Numbered from the stretch's first letter, positions 50,787 through 60,702 are shown. The stretch: 64,000 bases of DNA from Timonella senegalensis JC301 (GCF_000312125.1 NZ_HE978643.1:219301-283300), one strand, 5' to 3'. The notes: generated by a model from the sequence alone, not told the origin. Numbers and translations: made by a program.

Positions 50787-53147
50787 CTACTTTCCCACGT
50801 ACGCGGCGAGGTGCTGACCGGTGATTGTTGACTTCGAGGCGACGAGGTCCGCGGGGGTCCCCTCGAAGACCACGCGGCCGCCGTCATGTCCGGCGCCGGG
50901 GCCGAGGTCGATGATCCAGTCGGAGTGGGCCATGACAGCTTGGTGGTGCTCGATGACGATCACGGACTTGCCCGACTCTACGAGCTTGTCCAGCAGGCCA
51001 AGAAGCTGCTCCACGTCCGCCAGGTGCAAGCCAGTGGTGGGCTCGTCGAGCACATAGATGCCGCCCTTGTCGGACATGTGGGTTGCTAATTTGAGGCGCT
51101 GGCGCTCGCCGCCGGACAGAGTGGTCAGGGGCTGGCCAAGCTTAATGTAGCCGAGGCCAACGTCCGAGAGGTGACCGAGCAGTTTCGCGGCCGCAGGGAG
51201 CTTGGACTCGCCAGCGGAGAAGTGCGCGAGCGCGTCCACAACGGGCATGGTGAGCACCTCGTGGATGTTCTTGCCGCCGAACGTGTACTCGAGGACCTCG
51301 TCTTGGAAACGGCGGCCCTCGCAGGTCTCGCACACGGTGGACACCGTGTTCATGAAGCCGAGCTCCATGTAAGTGACACCGGCGCCGTTGCAGGTGGGGC
51401 AGGCGCCCTGCGAGTTGGCGGAAAACAGCGCGGGTTTGACCCCGTTGGCCTTGGCAAATGCCTTTCGGATCGGCTCGAGCCGGCCGGTGTAGGTGGCGGG
51501 GTTGGACCGTCGCGAACCCTTGATGGGGGTCTGGTCCACGTAGATGATCCCGGCGTCCTTGGGCATCGAAGAGCGGATAAGCGAGCTCTTGCCCGAGCCG
51601 GCCACGCCCGTCACCGCAACGAGCACGCCGAGCGGGACGTCTACGTCCACATCCTTGAGGTTGTTGGCGTGTGCGCCCCTGATCTCGATCGAGCCGTTCG
51701 CCGTGCGCACTGTGTCCTTGAGTTGTGCGCGGTCGGCCAAGTGCCGGCCTGTCAGGGTGTCGGAGGAGCGCAGCGCAGAGACCGGTCCCTCGAACTGGAT
51801 CTCGCCGCCGCCCGTGCCTGCGAGTGGGCCTAGGTCAACCACGTGGTCCGCGATTTCGATGACCTCGGGCTTGTGCTCCACCACGAGCACGGTGTTTCCC
51901 TTGTCCCGCAGTTGGATCAGAAGTTCGTTCATGCGGGCGATGTCGTGCGGGTGGAGGCCTGCGGTGGGCTCGTCGAACACGTAGGTGACGTCAGTGAGCG
52001 CTGAGCCGAGGTGGCGGACCATCTTGGTTCGCTGTGCCTCGCCACCCGAGAGCGTGCCGGCGGGTCGGTCGAGCGACAGGTAGCCCAGGCCGATCTGGAC
52101 GAACGAGCCCAGAAGATCACGCAGGTTTGCCAGTAGGGGAGCCACAGAAGGCTCGTCGATCGCGCCAACCCACTCGATCAGGTCCGAGATCTGCATGGAG
52201 CACACCTCGGAGATGGACAGCCCAGCCACTTTGGCTTCGCGCGCGTGCTCGGCCAGGCGCGTGCCGGAGCAGTCCGGGCACTTCTGGTACAGCACCGCGC
52301 GGTCCACAAAGGCCCGCACGTGCGGCTGCATCGCGTCGCGGTCCTTGGACAGTAGCGATTTCTGGATCTTGGGGATCAGGCCCTCGTAGGTCATGTTGAT
52401 GCCTGCGGCCTTGACCTTGACGGGCTCCTTGTACAGGAAGTCCTCGCGCTCGCGGTCAGTGAAGTCTTTGATGGGCTTATCGGCGGGCACGAACCCGGAC
52501 TCGATGAACAGCTTGACGTACCAGCCGTCGGCCACGTAGCCGGGGATCTTGATGGCTCCCTCGGGAAGGGACAGGTTCTCGTCGAACAGCTCGTTCAGGT
52601 CGATGTCCGTGACCTCGCCCAAGCCCTCGCAGCGCGGGCACATGCCGCCGAGCTGGTTGAAGCTGGTCTTGACTGGCTTCTTGCCGCGGCCTTCAACGGT
52701 GATGGCGCCGGTCGCCTTGACCGATGGCACGTTGAAGGAGAACGCGTTGGGTGGGCCCACATGAGGCTGCGACAGTCGGGAGAACAGGAGGCGCAGCAGT
52801 GCGTTTGCGTCTGTGGCGGTGCCCAGCGTGGAGCGGTTATTGGCACCCATGCGTTCCTGATCCACGATGATCGCCGTGGTCAGGCCCTCCATGTTGTCCA
52901 CCTCTGGCCGTGCCATTGATGGCATGAAGCCCTGCACAAACGCCGAATAGGTCTCGTTAATCATGCGCTGCGATTCGGCCGCGATGGTGCCAAACACGAG
53001 CGAACTCTTGCCAGACCCGGACACTCCGGTGAACACGGTCAGACGCCGCTTGGGGATGTCCACGGACACGCCCTTGAGGTTGTTTTCGCGAGCGCCCTCG
53101 ACGCGAATGATGTCGTGCGAATCGGCAATGGTGGCGTCAGTGGTCAT
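50787..53147 (-). CDS. UvrA-like ABC protein (UvrA2 type)
   Basis: 786 residues with two ABC ATPase halves. Walker A GVSGSGKSSL near 40 and GVAGSGKSSL in the second half; signatures LSGGEAQR and LSGGERQR; Walker B VFDEPTAGLHPHD and VLDEPTTGLHLAD. Zinc-finger cysteine pairs are present (CPRCEGLG, CPDCSGTR, CPTCNGAG with CETCEGRR). Real UvrA has about 950 residues and a UvrB-binding domain that is missing here. Family members of this size occur in antibiotic producers and soil bacteria, with roles in drug resistance or DNA repair. The start was set at ATG 53147 with GGAGA upstream; the frame opens at 53183. Confidence 0.88.
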   Translation of the reverse strand: MTTDATIADSHDIIRVEGARENNLKGVSVDIPKRRLTVFTGVSGSGKSSLVFGTIAAESQRMINETYSAFVQGFMPSMARPEVDNMEGLTTAIIVDQERMGANNRSTLGTATDANALLRLLFSRLSQPHVGPPNAFSFNVPSVKATGAITVEGRGKKPVKTSFNQLGGMCPRCEGLGEVTDIDLNELFDENLSLPEGAIKIPGYVADGWYVKLFIESGFVPADKPIKDFTDREREDFLYKEPVKVKAAGINMTYEGLIPKIQKSLLSKDRDAMQPHVRAFVDRAVLYQKCPDCSGTRLAEHAREAKVAGLSISEVCSMQISDLIEWVGAIDEPSVAPLLANLRDLLGSFVQIGLGYLSLDRPAGTLSGGEAQRTKMVRHLGSALTDVTYVFDEPTAGLHPHDIARMNELLIQLRDKGNTVLVVEHKPEVIEIADHVVDLGPLAGTGGGEIQFEGPVSALRSSDTLTGRHLADRAQLKDTVRTANGSIEIRGAHANNLKDVDVDVPLGVLVAVTGVAGSGKSSLIRSSMPKDAGIIYVDQTPIKGSRRSNPATYTGRLEPIRKAFAKANGVKPALFSANSQGACPTCNGAGVTYMELGFMNTVSTVCETCEGRRFQDEVLEYTFGGKNIHEVLTMPVVDALAHFSAGESKLPAAAKLLGHLSDVGLGYIKLGQPLTTLSGGERQRLKLATHMSDKGGIYVLDEPTTGLHLADVEQLLGLLDKLVESGKSVIVIEHHQAVMAHSDWIIDLGPGAGHDGGRVVFEGTPADLVASKSTITGQHLAAYVGK

Positions 53148-53316
53148 GGGGTCTCCATAGCGCGGGTGGGGTTGTGGCCTCAACGTGGCCAGACGCTTCA
53201 GTTTAGTGCTCGCGGCGACACCGCGCAGGGTGGCGCGGCACCGTGCGTGTCACTGATTTTCGCCGATTCTGCCGCCAGTTGTGCCGTCACCTTACGACAG
53301 TGGGGAGAAGATTCTG

Positions 53317-54615
53317 TTACACGTTTTCTAGCTCGCGGGCTGAGTCCTTGGGCGTGTTCCTGTGCAGGGTGAGGGTCACCATGATGAGGATAACGGCTAC
53401 AACGGCCGCCACGGCGTTGAGGCCTTGGTAGCCCACCAGAGCGAGCGCGATGCCGGCGACGAGACCACCGAGAGCGCCGGCGAGGCTCATGAGTGTGTCA
53501 CTCGCGCCCTGGACCGCTAGGCGGTCCTCGGCACTGACGTTGGCCGCGATGTGCCCCGCACCAGCGATCGTGGCGATGGACCAGCCGAGGCCTAGGAGGA
53601 ACAGGCCAATGGTCACGAGCGTTTGGTTCTCTGCGCCAAACCCGGCAAATCCGAGCGAGGTGAGGAGGACTGCTCCACCTGTGACCATCGCGCCGGGAGC
53701 CCCGATCTTGTCCGAGAGCATTCCCGCAAAGGGGGAGAACGCATACATGCCCACAACGTGCAGCGAGATGGTGAACCCGATGAGCTGGAGTGATACGCCG
53801 TGGTTATCCATGTGTACGGATGTCACGGACATGACTGAGACCATGATTGCGTGGCCGCAGATGATCGCCACGAGGCCGGCGCGTGCCGCCTGGTTGGCAC
53901 GGATGACCTTCCACGACTCGCGCAGCGAAGGTCGGCGTGGGGGAGCCGCCGGTCCGCCCGGTGCGCTTCCGCTCGCGGCTGAGGCCTTAGCCAGTTCGAG
54001 GGACGGATCCGGGTTGAGCCCAATGAACAGGACGAGTGCGGACGCCGCCATACCCACTGCGGAAATGACAAAGATTCCCGCATACTGTGGCAGGTTCATG
54101 GCTTGGCCGAGTGAATCACCCACACCTAAGAGGTTCGGTCCGGCGACTGAGCCCACGGTCGTGGTCCACACCACGAGGGAGAGGTCACGCGAGCGGTGCT
54201 CGGGTGCGGCAAGGTCGGTTGCGGCGAAACGTGCCTGGAGGTTCACCGCCGAGCCCACACCGATGAGGGCGCCGCCCGCAAGCAGTAGTGGGAACGCGCC
54301 CAGGACGGCGGAAAGGATCGCGAGCATTGTGCCCATCCACGCGATCGCGATACCGGTCACTAGGGCAATCCGACGGCCCTTGCTTGCGGCGTAGCGCGCT
54401 AGAGGCATCGCGGCGAGAGCAGAGCCGAGCGTCATGACGGTGGTCATGGAACCGCCCCACGACTCGTTGCCCGACAACTTGACGGCAAGGAGGGCGCCCA
54501 CGGAGATGACTGCGCCGCTGCCCAGTCCGGAGAAAATCTGAGCGAGCGCTAGAACCTTGAGGGTGCGCTTCTGGAGGGGCGCAAAGGCCGCGTAATCAAC
54601 TTGCTGCAAAGACAC
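53317..54615 (-). CDS. MFS transporter, drug-efflux-like
   Basis: 432 residues, 12 predicted membrane helices, with the MFS motif A region near 70-80 as ARYAASKGRRIALVTGIAIA and a second copy MLSDKIGAPGAMVTGGAVLL in the C half. A Pro/Ala/Gly-rich central loop (SGSAPGGPAAPPRRPSLRE) separates the two halves. Similar to multidrug or unknown-substrate exporters. GTG start at 54615; TAGGGT eight bases upstream and no good ribosome site suggest a near-leaderless mRNA. It lies upstream of the UvrA-like gene on the same strand with a 169-base gap. Confidence 0.82.
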   Translation of the reverse strand: MSLQQVDYAAFAPLQKRTLKVLALAQIFSGLGSGAVISVGALLAVKLSGNESWGGSMTTVMTLGSALAAMPLARYAASKGRRIALVTGIAIAWMGTMLAILSAVLGAFPLLLAGGALIGVGSAVNLQARFAATDLAAPEHRSRDLSLVVWTTTVGSVAGPNLLGVGDSLGQAMNLPQYAGIFVISAVGMAASALVLFIGLNPDPSLELAKASAASGSAPGGPAAPPRRPSLRESWKVIRANQAARAGLVAIICGHAIMVSVMSVTSVHMDNHGVSLQLIGFTISLHVVGMYAFSPFAGMLSDKIGAPGAMVTGGAVLLTSLGFAGFGAENQTLVTIGLFLLGLGWSIATIAGAGHIAANVSAEDRLAVQGASDTLMSLAGALGGLVAGIALALVGYQGLNAVAAVVAVILIMVTLTLHRNTPKDSARELENV

Positions 54616-54694
54616 AGAAATTAACCCTAGTTCACAACGAGGCCGAATATCACTAGGTGTAAGTGACCTGACGCGAAACTAATTCCCCAAGGAC

Positions 54695-56518
54695 TTAACT
54701 TTTCTTGGGGCGGCGCCTCAGACCCGTGCCGAGGGACGCAGTGTCGCGGATGAGGCTCGTGCCCACGATCATGCCGAGCGCAATGGAGAACATTGCCATT
54801 CCGGTAGTCACCATCATGTTGACGGTTTGGCCGGAGCCGGCGGCTGCCTGCGCGAATGAGATGAAGCCGAGCGCACCAGGAACGAGGATCCAGAAGGACA
54901 CGAGCTGAGTGACCATGGCGGATGGTGCGGTTCGGAATCGTGCGAGAAACCGAGACAGTGGGACCACGACGAGCGCGCCAAAAAAGCCCGAGTACTCGGC
55001 GGGGACAAGAAGGAGTCCTAGGCGCTGAGCGCTGTACGTGATCACGAGCGCAAGCACCAGCCAGAGGTAGGAACCTGCTGGCGCAGACCGTGAGAACACG
55101 TAGCCGAGTGCGAGGAGCGCGATGGCGAGGATAGGCGTTAGCGGACCCATGGAGTTGATGACAACCTCGTCCGTGGTCGTTGTGTCTCCGACAATCGCTA
55201 GGCCGATGACCACTCCGAACGCCAGCAGCAAGAGCTGAGACATTCCGTAAATGAGACGAGACGCACCCGAAATGACCTCGTGACGGGTCAGTTCGAGAGC
55301 AGCAATGGTCAAGGTCAGACCCGGAAGGAATGTCACGAGCGCAGGTGCAATGAGTCGAATTGGAACCTCACCGGTGAGCCCGGTGAGCGGGCCCGCAGCA
55401 ACCACTGTCACGACAACCGCGCAGATGACCGGAAGTGCGAGGGCAAGGGTGGAGATGCGCTGTCCGATGAGGAGCAGAACTCCCACGATGAGCCCCAGAC
55501 CGAGGTAGGAGGGTATGGCCGTAATGACGGGGTTGATGAGCAAGCCAATCGCAAGCGTCATGAGCATCTGGCCGAACACTTGAACCACGGGATTGAACCG
55601 AGGCTTCAGGTCAAAGGTGTTCTGCACTTGAAGGATCGCGTCGTCCGGCTCGATCACGCCTCTGCGAGCTCGGTCCACCACCGTATCGATCGCGTCGGCT
55701 TGGTCGAGACGCAGGTCTCGGCCCTCAATCGCACCCAACTCGATGCGGCGGTCCGTTCCCTCGATCTGGATGGCGAACACGGTGGGAAGCGTGACCACGC
55801 GCAGCGGAGGCATGTTGTAGGCGCGGGCGATGTCATACATCGCGTCCGCAACGTCGACTGTGGCCTGCTGCGACTCGAGCATCGCAAGACCGAGGACGCG
55901 CATCATTGCGAGAATTCGGTCTACCTTGTCCTCCGGCCTCGGAATGCGAACGGACGAGGTGGGGTCCTTGAACAGCGCCTCACGGAGAGACGCCAAGGGG
56001 TGCCGAAGGGCCGAACCACCACTCCCGGGGACCACTACGATGGGGCGCTTTGGCATAGCCGGCTTCCGTCGAGGGCCCTTGCGTGGCTGGTTGCTGGGAA
56101 GGTTCTGCGGAGCCTTATTCGGAGTGACAATGCGAGGCGGTGCGGGGCGCTCTGCATCGAGTGTGGCCTGCGCGAGCGACTCCGAGCTGAACTCTTGGGA
56201 CGCGGTGATGCGGGCAGCTTGGGCTTCGGGGTCGCTCTCACGGATGACAGCCTCGGCTGTGGCATAGCCGCCGTCGTCCTCAGTGTCTAAACCAGATCCG
56301 GCCTTGCGATCGGGATCAGCACCATCCGGTGTTTCGGCTGAGGTGGTGTCCGGTGTTGAGGACTCGACCGTGTGGTCGGTGCCCTCGGTAGATTCAGGAG
56401 TCTCGGGGGAATCGGGTGAGCGCGCGGCAATGTGGTCACCGTGCTGAGCGCCAGTAGGCCCAACTGCTTCCGGTGTCTCGTTGTTGCCTGACGTGTTGCT
56501 CGGCTCAACTCGGGTCAT
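54695..56518 (-). CDS. thrE: Threonine/serine exporter, ThrE family
   Basis: 607 residues. A long polar N-terminal region (1-170), first acidic and Thr/Pro-rich, then basic (NQPRKGPRRKPAMPKRPIVVV), precedes the ThrE core. A cytoplasmic DUF1212 part (MMRVLGLAMLESQQATVDVADAMYDIARAYNMPPLRVVTLPTVFAIQIEG) leads to about ten membrane segments from 315 on. Family members export threonine and serine and are common in Corynebacterium and relatives. The disordered tail is longer than in ThrE of Corynebacterium (489 residues). ATG start at 56518. Confidence 0.85.
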   Translation of the reverse strand: MTRVEPSNTSGNNETPEAVGPTGAQHGDHIAARSPDSPETPESTEGTDHTVESSTPDTTSAETPDGADPDRKAGSGLDTEDDGGYATAEAVIRESDPEAQAARITASQEFSSESLAQATLDAERPAPPRIVTPNKAPQNLPSNQPRKGPRRKPAMPKRPIVVVPGSGGSALRHPLASLREALFKDPTSSVRIPRPEDKVDRILAMMRVLGLAMLESQQATVDVADAMYDIARAYNMPPLRVVTLPTVFAIQIEGTDRRIELGAIEGRDLRLDQADAIDTVVDRARRGVIEPDDAILQVQNTFDLKPRFNPVVQVFGQMLMTLAIGLLINPVITAIPSYLGLGLIVGVLLLIGQRISTLALALPVICAVVVTVVAAGPLTGLTGEVPIRLIAPALVTFLPGLTLTIAALELTRHEVISGASRLIYGMSQLLLLAFGVVIGLAIVGDTTTTDEVVINSMGPLTPILAIALLALGYVFSRSAPAGSYLWLVLALVITYSAQRLGLLLVPAEYSGFFGALVVVPLSRFLARFRTAPSAMVTQLVSFWILVPGALGFISFAQAAAGSGQTVNMMVTTGMAMFSIALGMIVGTSLIRDTASLGTGLRRRPKKS

Positions 56519-56548
56519 TGAGAAAGGGTTCCTTAGTCCTTGCGCGAA

Positions 56549-56944
56549 TCAGAAGTTCTGGTGACCGAGCCAACGATCCGTCTCTCGGCGTTCCTTTTTG
56601 GTAGGTCTACCGGATCCGCGCTCGCGCGGAGCCACGAGGACACGCTCGGTCTTTGGGGGAGGAGGCGGAGTGTGGTCGACGTAGCAGGTGACCGCCACGG
56701 GCGCACCGACTCGCTTGGTGATCAGAACTTTGACCTCGACGATACGCTCGCCGGCTTCAGTCAGCACACGGACCATGTCACCCGGCTTGACGGGTGAAGA
56801 GGGCTTGACTCGATCGTCGTTAATTCGGACGTGCCCGGCACGGCACGCGGCGGCGGCCGCGGCTCGGGTCTTCACGAGTCGTGTTGCCCACACCCACACA
56901 TCCACTCGGGCGCGCGGCAGGCCAGCAACAACACCAGTTTCCAT
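56549..56944 (-). CDS. S4-domain RNA-binding protein (Hsp15/RqcP-like)
   Basis: 131 residues. The S4 domain covers ARVDVWVWATRLVKTRAAAAAACRAGHVRINDDRVKPSSPVKPGDMVRV near 12-60, matching Hsp15-like proteins, which bind ribosomes or stalled large subunits. A basic C-terminal tail follows (PRERGSGRPTKKERRETDRW). The frame opens at GTG 56995, but ATG 56944 gives the usual family start; TACGCT ends seven bases before it and no ribosome site is present, so it looks leaderless. Divergent from the DUF3039 gene. Confidence 0.85.
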   Translation of the reverse strand: METGVVAGLPRARVDVWVWATRLVKTRAAAAAACRAGHVRINDDRVKPSSPVKPGDMVRVLTEAGERIVEVKVLITKRVGAPVAVTCYVDHTPPPPPKTERVLVAPRERGSGRPTKKERRETDRWLGHQNF

Positions 56945-57056
56945 ATCCACCAGCGTAGTCGCTTGGTGTGAAGATTCGCCGAATAGCGTGGGCACGGACC
57001 GCGAGTGTCAGCGGTGGCAAGTAGACTCGTGTCCATTGACCTCCAAGGGAGTACAC

Positions 57057-57416
57057 ATGTTCCTTAACGCGCATGCAGGCACTGCAGGCACACAGCGCGG
57101 CTCGATGCCGCCGGACCCATTCTTGGACGATCCCAGCATCGGTTCCACCTCCACCTCCACGAGCGTTCTTGAACGCGAAGAGACCACCGAACAGGTAGAA
57201 CCCGGTGATCACGAGCGCTTCGCACACTACGTGCGCAAGGAAAAGATCATGGAGTCCGCCATCAGCGGACGCCCAGTGATCGCGCTCTGTGGCAAGGTCT
57301 GGATTCCGGGCCGTGACCCCCAGAAGTTCCCAGTGTGCCCAGTGTGCAAGGAAATCTACGACGGCCTCCGCGACCCCCAGGACAATGACCCGGATTCGGG
57401 TGGCGACAGCAAGTGA
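57057..57416 (+). CDS. DUF3039 protein, conserved in actinobacteria
   Basis: 119 residues. The core HERFAHYVRKEKIMESAISGRPVIALCGKVWIPGRDPQKFPVCPVCKEIYDGLRD near 49-103 has Cys at the CGK and CPVC positions, suggesting a small zinc-binding protein. No function is established. The N-terminal 45 residues are Ser/Thr-rich and poorly conserved. ATG 57057 with AAGGGAG upstream; the frame opens far upstream. It overlaps the helicase gene by GTGA, an arrangement conserved in actinobacteria. Confidence 0.88.
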   Translation: MFLNAHAGTAGTQRGSMPPDPFLDDPSIGSTSTSTSVLEREETTEQVEPGDHERFAHYVRKEKIMESAISGRPVIALCGKVWIPGRDPQKFPVCPVCKEIYDGLRDPQDNDPDSGGDSK

Positions 57417-59293
57417 ACCCAGAGCTGGATCTATTTTCAGCACACGAACTTGACGAGACCGAGGAACAGCAGCACAGGGGACTAGCGGCCGGAGACCAAC
57501 TCTCCACCGCTTCGAAGCCGCCTCTCGCGGCTTCCGTGGCTGCTGCCGAACAGCTCTCGCCAACGTTCCCAACCCGCGCACCCTGGGGAACTGCCACAAA
57601 ACTGAGGGCCTGGCAGGCCGAAGCACTTGAAATCTACCGTGAGCGCCAACCGCGAGACTTCCTCGCGGTGGCGACTCCGGGAGCAGGAAAAACCACCTTT
57701 GCTTTGCGTTTGGCAACCGAGCTTCTGGGAAGCCGTGAGGTCCGCAAGGTCACTATTGTGGCGCCCACGGAACACCTCAAGTACCAGTGGGCAGATGCCG
57801 CCGCGCGCGTGGGTATCCGAATCGACCCCAATTACAAGAACTCGCAGGGTAGGCTCGCGGACTACTACGACGGCGTCGCGCTGACGTATGCGCAGGTGGC
57901 CGCGAACCCGATCCTGCATGCCAACCGTACCGAGAACGCTCGCACCCTCGTGATCCTCGACGAGGTGCACCACGGGGGAGACGCGCTGTCCTGGGGCGAC
58001 GCCATCCACGAGGCCTTCGACATGGCCACGCGCAGGCTCGCGCTGACGGGAACCCCCTTCCGTTCGGACACTGCGCCCATCCCGTTCGTCACGTACGAAC
58101 GTGGACGAGATGGCATCCGTCGCTCGGTGGCCGACTACACGTACGGCTACGGGCAGGCGCTCAAGGACCACGTGGTGCGTCCCGTGATCTTTATGTCCTA
58201 CGCGGGCTCGATGCGCTGGCGAACCAAGGCTGGCGACGAGATCGCCGCAAACCTCGGTGAGGCCATGACCAAGGACATGACCTCGCAGGCGTGGCGCACG
58301 GCGCTGGACCCGCAGGGTGAATGGATTCCCTCGGTGCTGGCTGCTGCGGACAAGCGGCTGACCGAGGTTCGTCGAGCGATCCCGGACGCGGGCGGCCTCG
58401 TGATCGCCTCCGACCAGGAAGACGCGCGAGCCTACGCGGGGCACCTATCCCGCATCACCGGGGTGTCTCCGACCGTCGTTCTCTCGGACGATGCGGGGGC
58501 AGGAAAACGCATCGAGGAGTTCTCCAACTCGGACGACCGTTGGATGGTCGCCGTGCGCATGGTGTCCGAGGGCGTTGACGTGCCCCGGCTCGCTGTGGGC
58601 GTGTACGCCACGAGCACCCAGACTCCGCTGTTTTTTGCCCAGGCGGTGGGCAGGTACGTTCGTGCGCGTAAGCGCGGCGAGACCGCCTCGATCTTCCTGC
58701 CATCCGTTGGACCGCTCCTAGCGCTCGCCAACTCCATGGAGGAGGAGCGCGACCACGCACTGGACCGGCCCAAGACCGATGAGGAGTCACCGCTCTTCAA
58801 CCCCGAGGACAACCTCCTTGCCGCGGCTAACCGCGAGGAGAAGGCATCGAGCGACCTCCAGGGGTCGTTCGAAATGCTCGAGTCTTCAGCAGCCTTTGAC
58901 AAGGTTTTGTTTGATGGCGGTGAGTTTGGGGCCGGCGCGGACGTGGGTTCCCAGGAAGAACTCGACTTCCTAGGCCTACCGGGATTGCTTGATGCCGATC
59001 AGGTGAGTCTCCTGCTGCGCAAGCACCAGAACGATCACCTGACCTCGCGCTCAAGCTCAAAGAAGGTTGCAGAAGCTGAACGCTCCGAGATGGACCACCG
59101 CAAGGCGGCCGCGCTGCGCAAGGAACTGCAGCAACTCGTCAACGCGTGGGCTCGCCGTAGCGGCCAGCCCCACGGCTCGATCCATAACGAACTGCGCAGG
59201 CGAAGCGGGGGACCGGAGGTTCCTCAGGCCACCTTAAAACAGCTCGAGTCCCGGGTGGACACGGTCCGCGGCTGGTTCGTGGGGCGCAAGTAA
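57413..59293 (+). CDS. DEAD/DEAH-type superfamily 2 helicase
   Basis: 626 residues. An N-terminal polar segment precedes the helicase core. Motif I is ATPGAGKTTFALRLA near 83-97, motif II is DEVH in VILDEVHHGGDALSWGDA near 180, motif III is LTGTPFRSD near 207. Motif V is RMVSEGVDVPRL and motif VI QAVGRYVRARKRGE in the C domain. The last 100 residues are helical and charged. Conserved in actinobacteria next to DUF3039; the substrate (DNA or RNA) is not established. GTG start inside the stop of the DUF3039 gene. Confidence 0.9.
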   Translation: MNPELDLFSAHELDETEEQQHRGLAAGDQLSTASKPPLAASVAAAEQLSPTFPTRAPWGTATKLRAWQAEALEIYRERQPRDFLAVATPGAGKTTFALRLATELLGSREVRKVTIVAPTEHLKYQWADAAARVGIRIDPNYKNSQGRLADYYDGVALTYAQVAANPILHANRTENARTLVILDEVHHGGDALSWGDAIHEAFDMATRRLALTGTPFRSDTAPIPFVTYERGRDGIRRSVADYTYGYGQALKDHVVRPVIFMSYAGSMRWRTKAGDEIAANLGEAMTKDMTSQAWRTALDPQGEWIPSVLAAADKRLTEVRRAIPDAGGLVIASDQEDARAYAGHLSRITGVSPTVVLSDDAGAGKRIEEFSNSDDRWMVAVRMVSEGVDVPRLAVGVYATSTQTPLFFAQAVGRYVRARKRGETASIFLPSVGPLLALANSMEEERDHALDRPKTDEESPLFNPEDNLLAAANREEKASSDLQGSFEMLESSAAFDKVLFDGGEFGAGADVGSQEELDFLGLPGLLDADQVSLLLRKHQNDHLTSRSSSKKVAEAERSEMDHRKAAALRKELQQLVNAWARRSGQPHGSIHNELRRRSGGPEVPQATLKQLESRVDTVRGWFVGRK

Positions 59294-59316
59294 CCGCGCA
59301 CTAATGTGCACAAACA

Positions 59317-59349
59317 TGTGGGGTCCCGTTCACGGAACGGGACCCCACA
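59317..59349. terminator. Bidirectional terminator between helicase and pncB
   Basis: A 15-pair perfect stem, left arm TGTGGGGTCCCGTTC at 59317-59331, loop ACG, right arm to 59349, between convergent genes. Confidence 0.85.
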
Positions 59350-59373
59350 CGTGGTTTATCAGGTGCTGCCAGA

Positions 59374-60702
59374 TCAGTCGAGCTCGCGCGTGATGGTCGG
59401 GATTGCCACGTCGCCGGTGGACAGGCGCAGGGCGTTACGGGGGAGTTCAGCTCGCGAAGCCTCGTGGCGTTCGATCGCGCGACCGAGGCCCGAGGCCCCT
59501 GTCCAGGAATCGTCAACGACGCCGCCCGTGACCATGTCTACGTGGAGCGGCCGCAGCTCTGGGCGCTCCTGGACGTACGTGGCGGACTCCTGCTCAGGAC
59601 CCACCACGATGACCTCGGCAACGGCGCGGCCGTTGCTGCCCAACTCGCGGGCGGCAGACTTGCGCCCACCCACCGACGCTTTGGATGCCGAGGCCTTGGC
59701 CACCGACTCCATGACTCCCTCGGAGTTCTCGCGCTGGACTAGTTTGTAGACCATGGAGGAGGTCGGTGCACCAGAGCCGGTGACCAACTTGGTGCCCACG
59801 CCGTAGGAGTCCACGGGTGCGGACGCGAGTGAGGCGATAGCGTACTCGTCGAGGTCTGAGGTCACGGTGATCTTGGTGTCTGTGGCTCCGAGCGCATCGA
59901 GCTGCTTGCGGACCTCAACCGCCTGAACACCCAGGTCACCGGAGTCGAGGCGAACGCCACCGAGCTTGGTGCCAGCAACCTTGACCGCGAGGTCGACGCC
60001 TGCGGTCACGTCGTACGTGTCAACCAGAAGCGTAGTGTTCACGCCGAGTGACTCGATCTGCGCGGCGAACGCCTCCTCTTCCGAATCGTGAAGCAGTGTG
60101 AACGAGTGGGCGGCAGTGCCGATCGCAGGAATGTCGTACAGGCGGGCAGCCTCGTAGTTGGAGGTCCCCTTGAACCCGGCGATCACAGATGCACGGGCCG
60201 CCGCAACGGCGCCCATCTCGTGCGCGCGGCGTGCACCCATGTCGAGGCACGGGCGGCCATCGGCGGCCGCGGTCATGCGCGAGGCTGCCGAGGCGACGGC
60301 GGAATCGTGGTTCAAGATGGAGAGCGCGAGGGTCTCCAAGATCACGCCGTTCGCAAAGTCGGACTCGACAATGAGCAGCGGGCTGTTGGGGAAGTACACC
60401 TCACCCTCGGCGTAGCCATAAATATCACCCGTGAACGAGTAGTCCCGCAGGTAGTCCAGCGTCTCGTCGTTGAGCACGCCCTCCTTGGACAGGAAGTCAA
60501 TGTCGCTTGGGGTGAACGTGAAGTCGTGGAGCTCCTCAAGAAAACGGCCCGTCCCTGCAACAACGCCGTAGCGGCGCCAAGACGGCAGGCGTCTGGTGAA
60601 CAGTTCGAAGACACATTTGCGCTGGGCGGTTCCATTCTTCAGGGCAGCCTGAATCATGGTGAGTTCGTATTTGTCGGTCAAAAGTGCAGTTCCCATAGCC
60701 AT
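59374..60702 (-). CDS. pncB: Nicotinate phosphoribosyltransferase
   Basis: 442 residues. LLTDKYELTMIQAALKNGTAQRKCVFELFTRRLPSWRRYGVVAGTGRFLEEL near 7-58 is the conserved N terminus; KLGGVRLDSGDLGVQAVEVRKQL holds the phosphate-binding region, and DLDEYAIASL follows. It makes nicotinate mononucleotide from nicotinate and PRPP, the first step of the Preiss-Handler route to NAD. ATG 60702 and ATG 60696 are both possible; TAGCGT lies six bases before the second. Divergent from clpS, a conserved actinobacterial pairing. Confidence 0.93.
   Translation of the reverse strand: MAMGTALLTDKYELTMIQAALKNGTAQRKCVFELFTRRLPSWRRYGVVAGTGRFLEELHDFTFTPSDIDFLSKEGVLNDETLDYLRDYSFTGDIYGYAEGEVYFPNSPLLIVESDFANGVILETLALSILNHDSAVASAASRMTAAADGRPCLDMGARRAHEMGAVAAARASVIAGFKGTSNYEAARLYDIPAIGTAAHSFTLLHDSEEEAFAAQIESLGVNTTLLVDTYDVTAGVDLAVKVAGTKLGGVRLDSGDLGVQAVEVRKQLDALGATDTKITVTSDLDEYAIASLASAPVDSYGVGTKLVTGSGAPTSSMVYKLVQRENSEGVMESVAKASASKASVGGRKSAARELGSNGRAVAEVIVVGPEQESATYVQERPELRPLHVDMVTGGVVDDSWTGASGLGRAIERHEASRAELPRNALRLSTGDVAIPTITRELD

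Noticed and set aside
55280..56290. Open frame of 336 codons on the plus strand opposite the ThrE gene
   Set aside because: It lies wholly antisense to a clear membrane exporter, has low-complexity Arg/Gly/His composition and no ribosome site; it is a by-product of the GC-rich third positions of the real gene.
56800..56825. Sequence resembling one arm of the dispersed palindrome (TCGTCGTTAAT)
   Set aside because: It is inside the S4 gene, has no partner arm or TTCTCATGAGAA centre, and is explained by the coding sequence.
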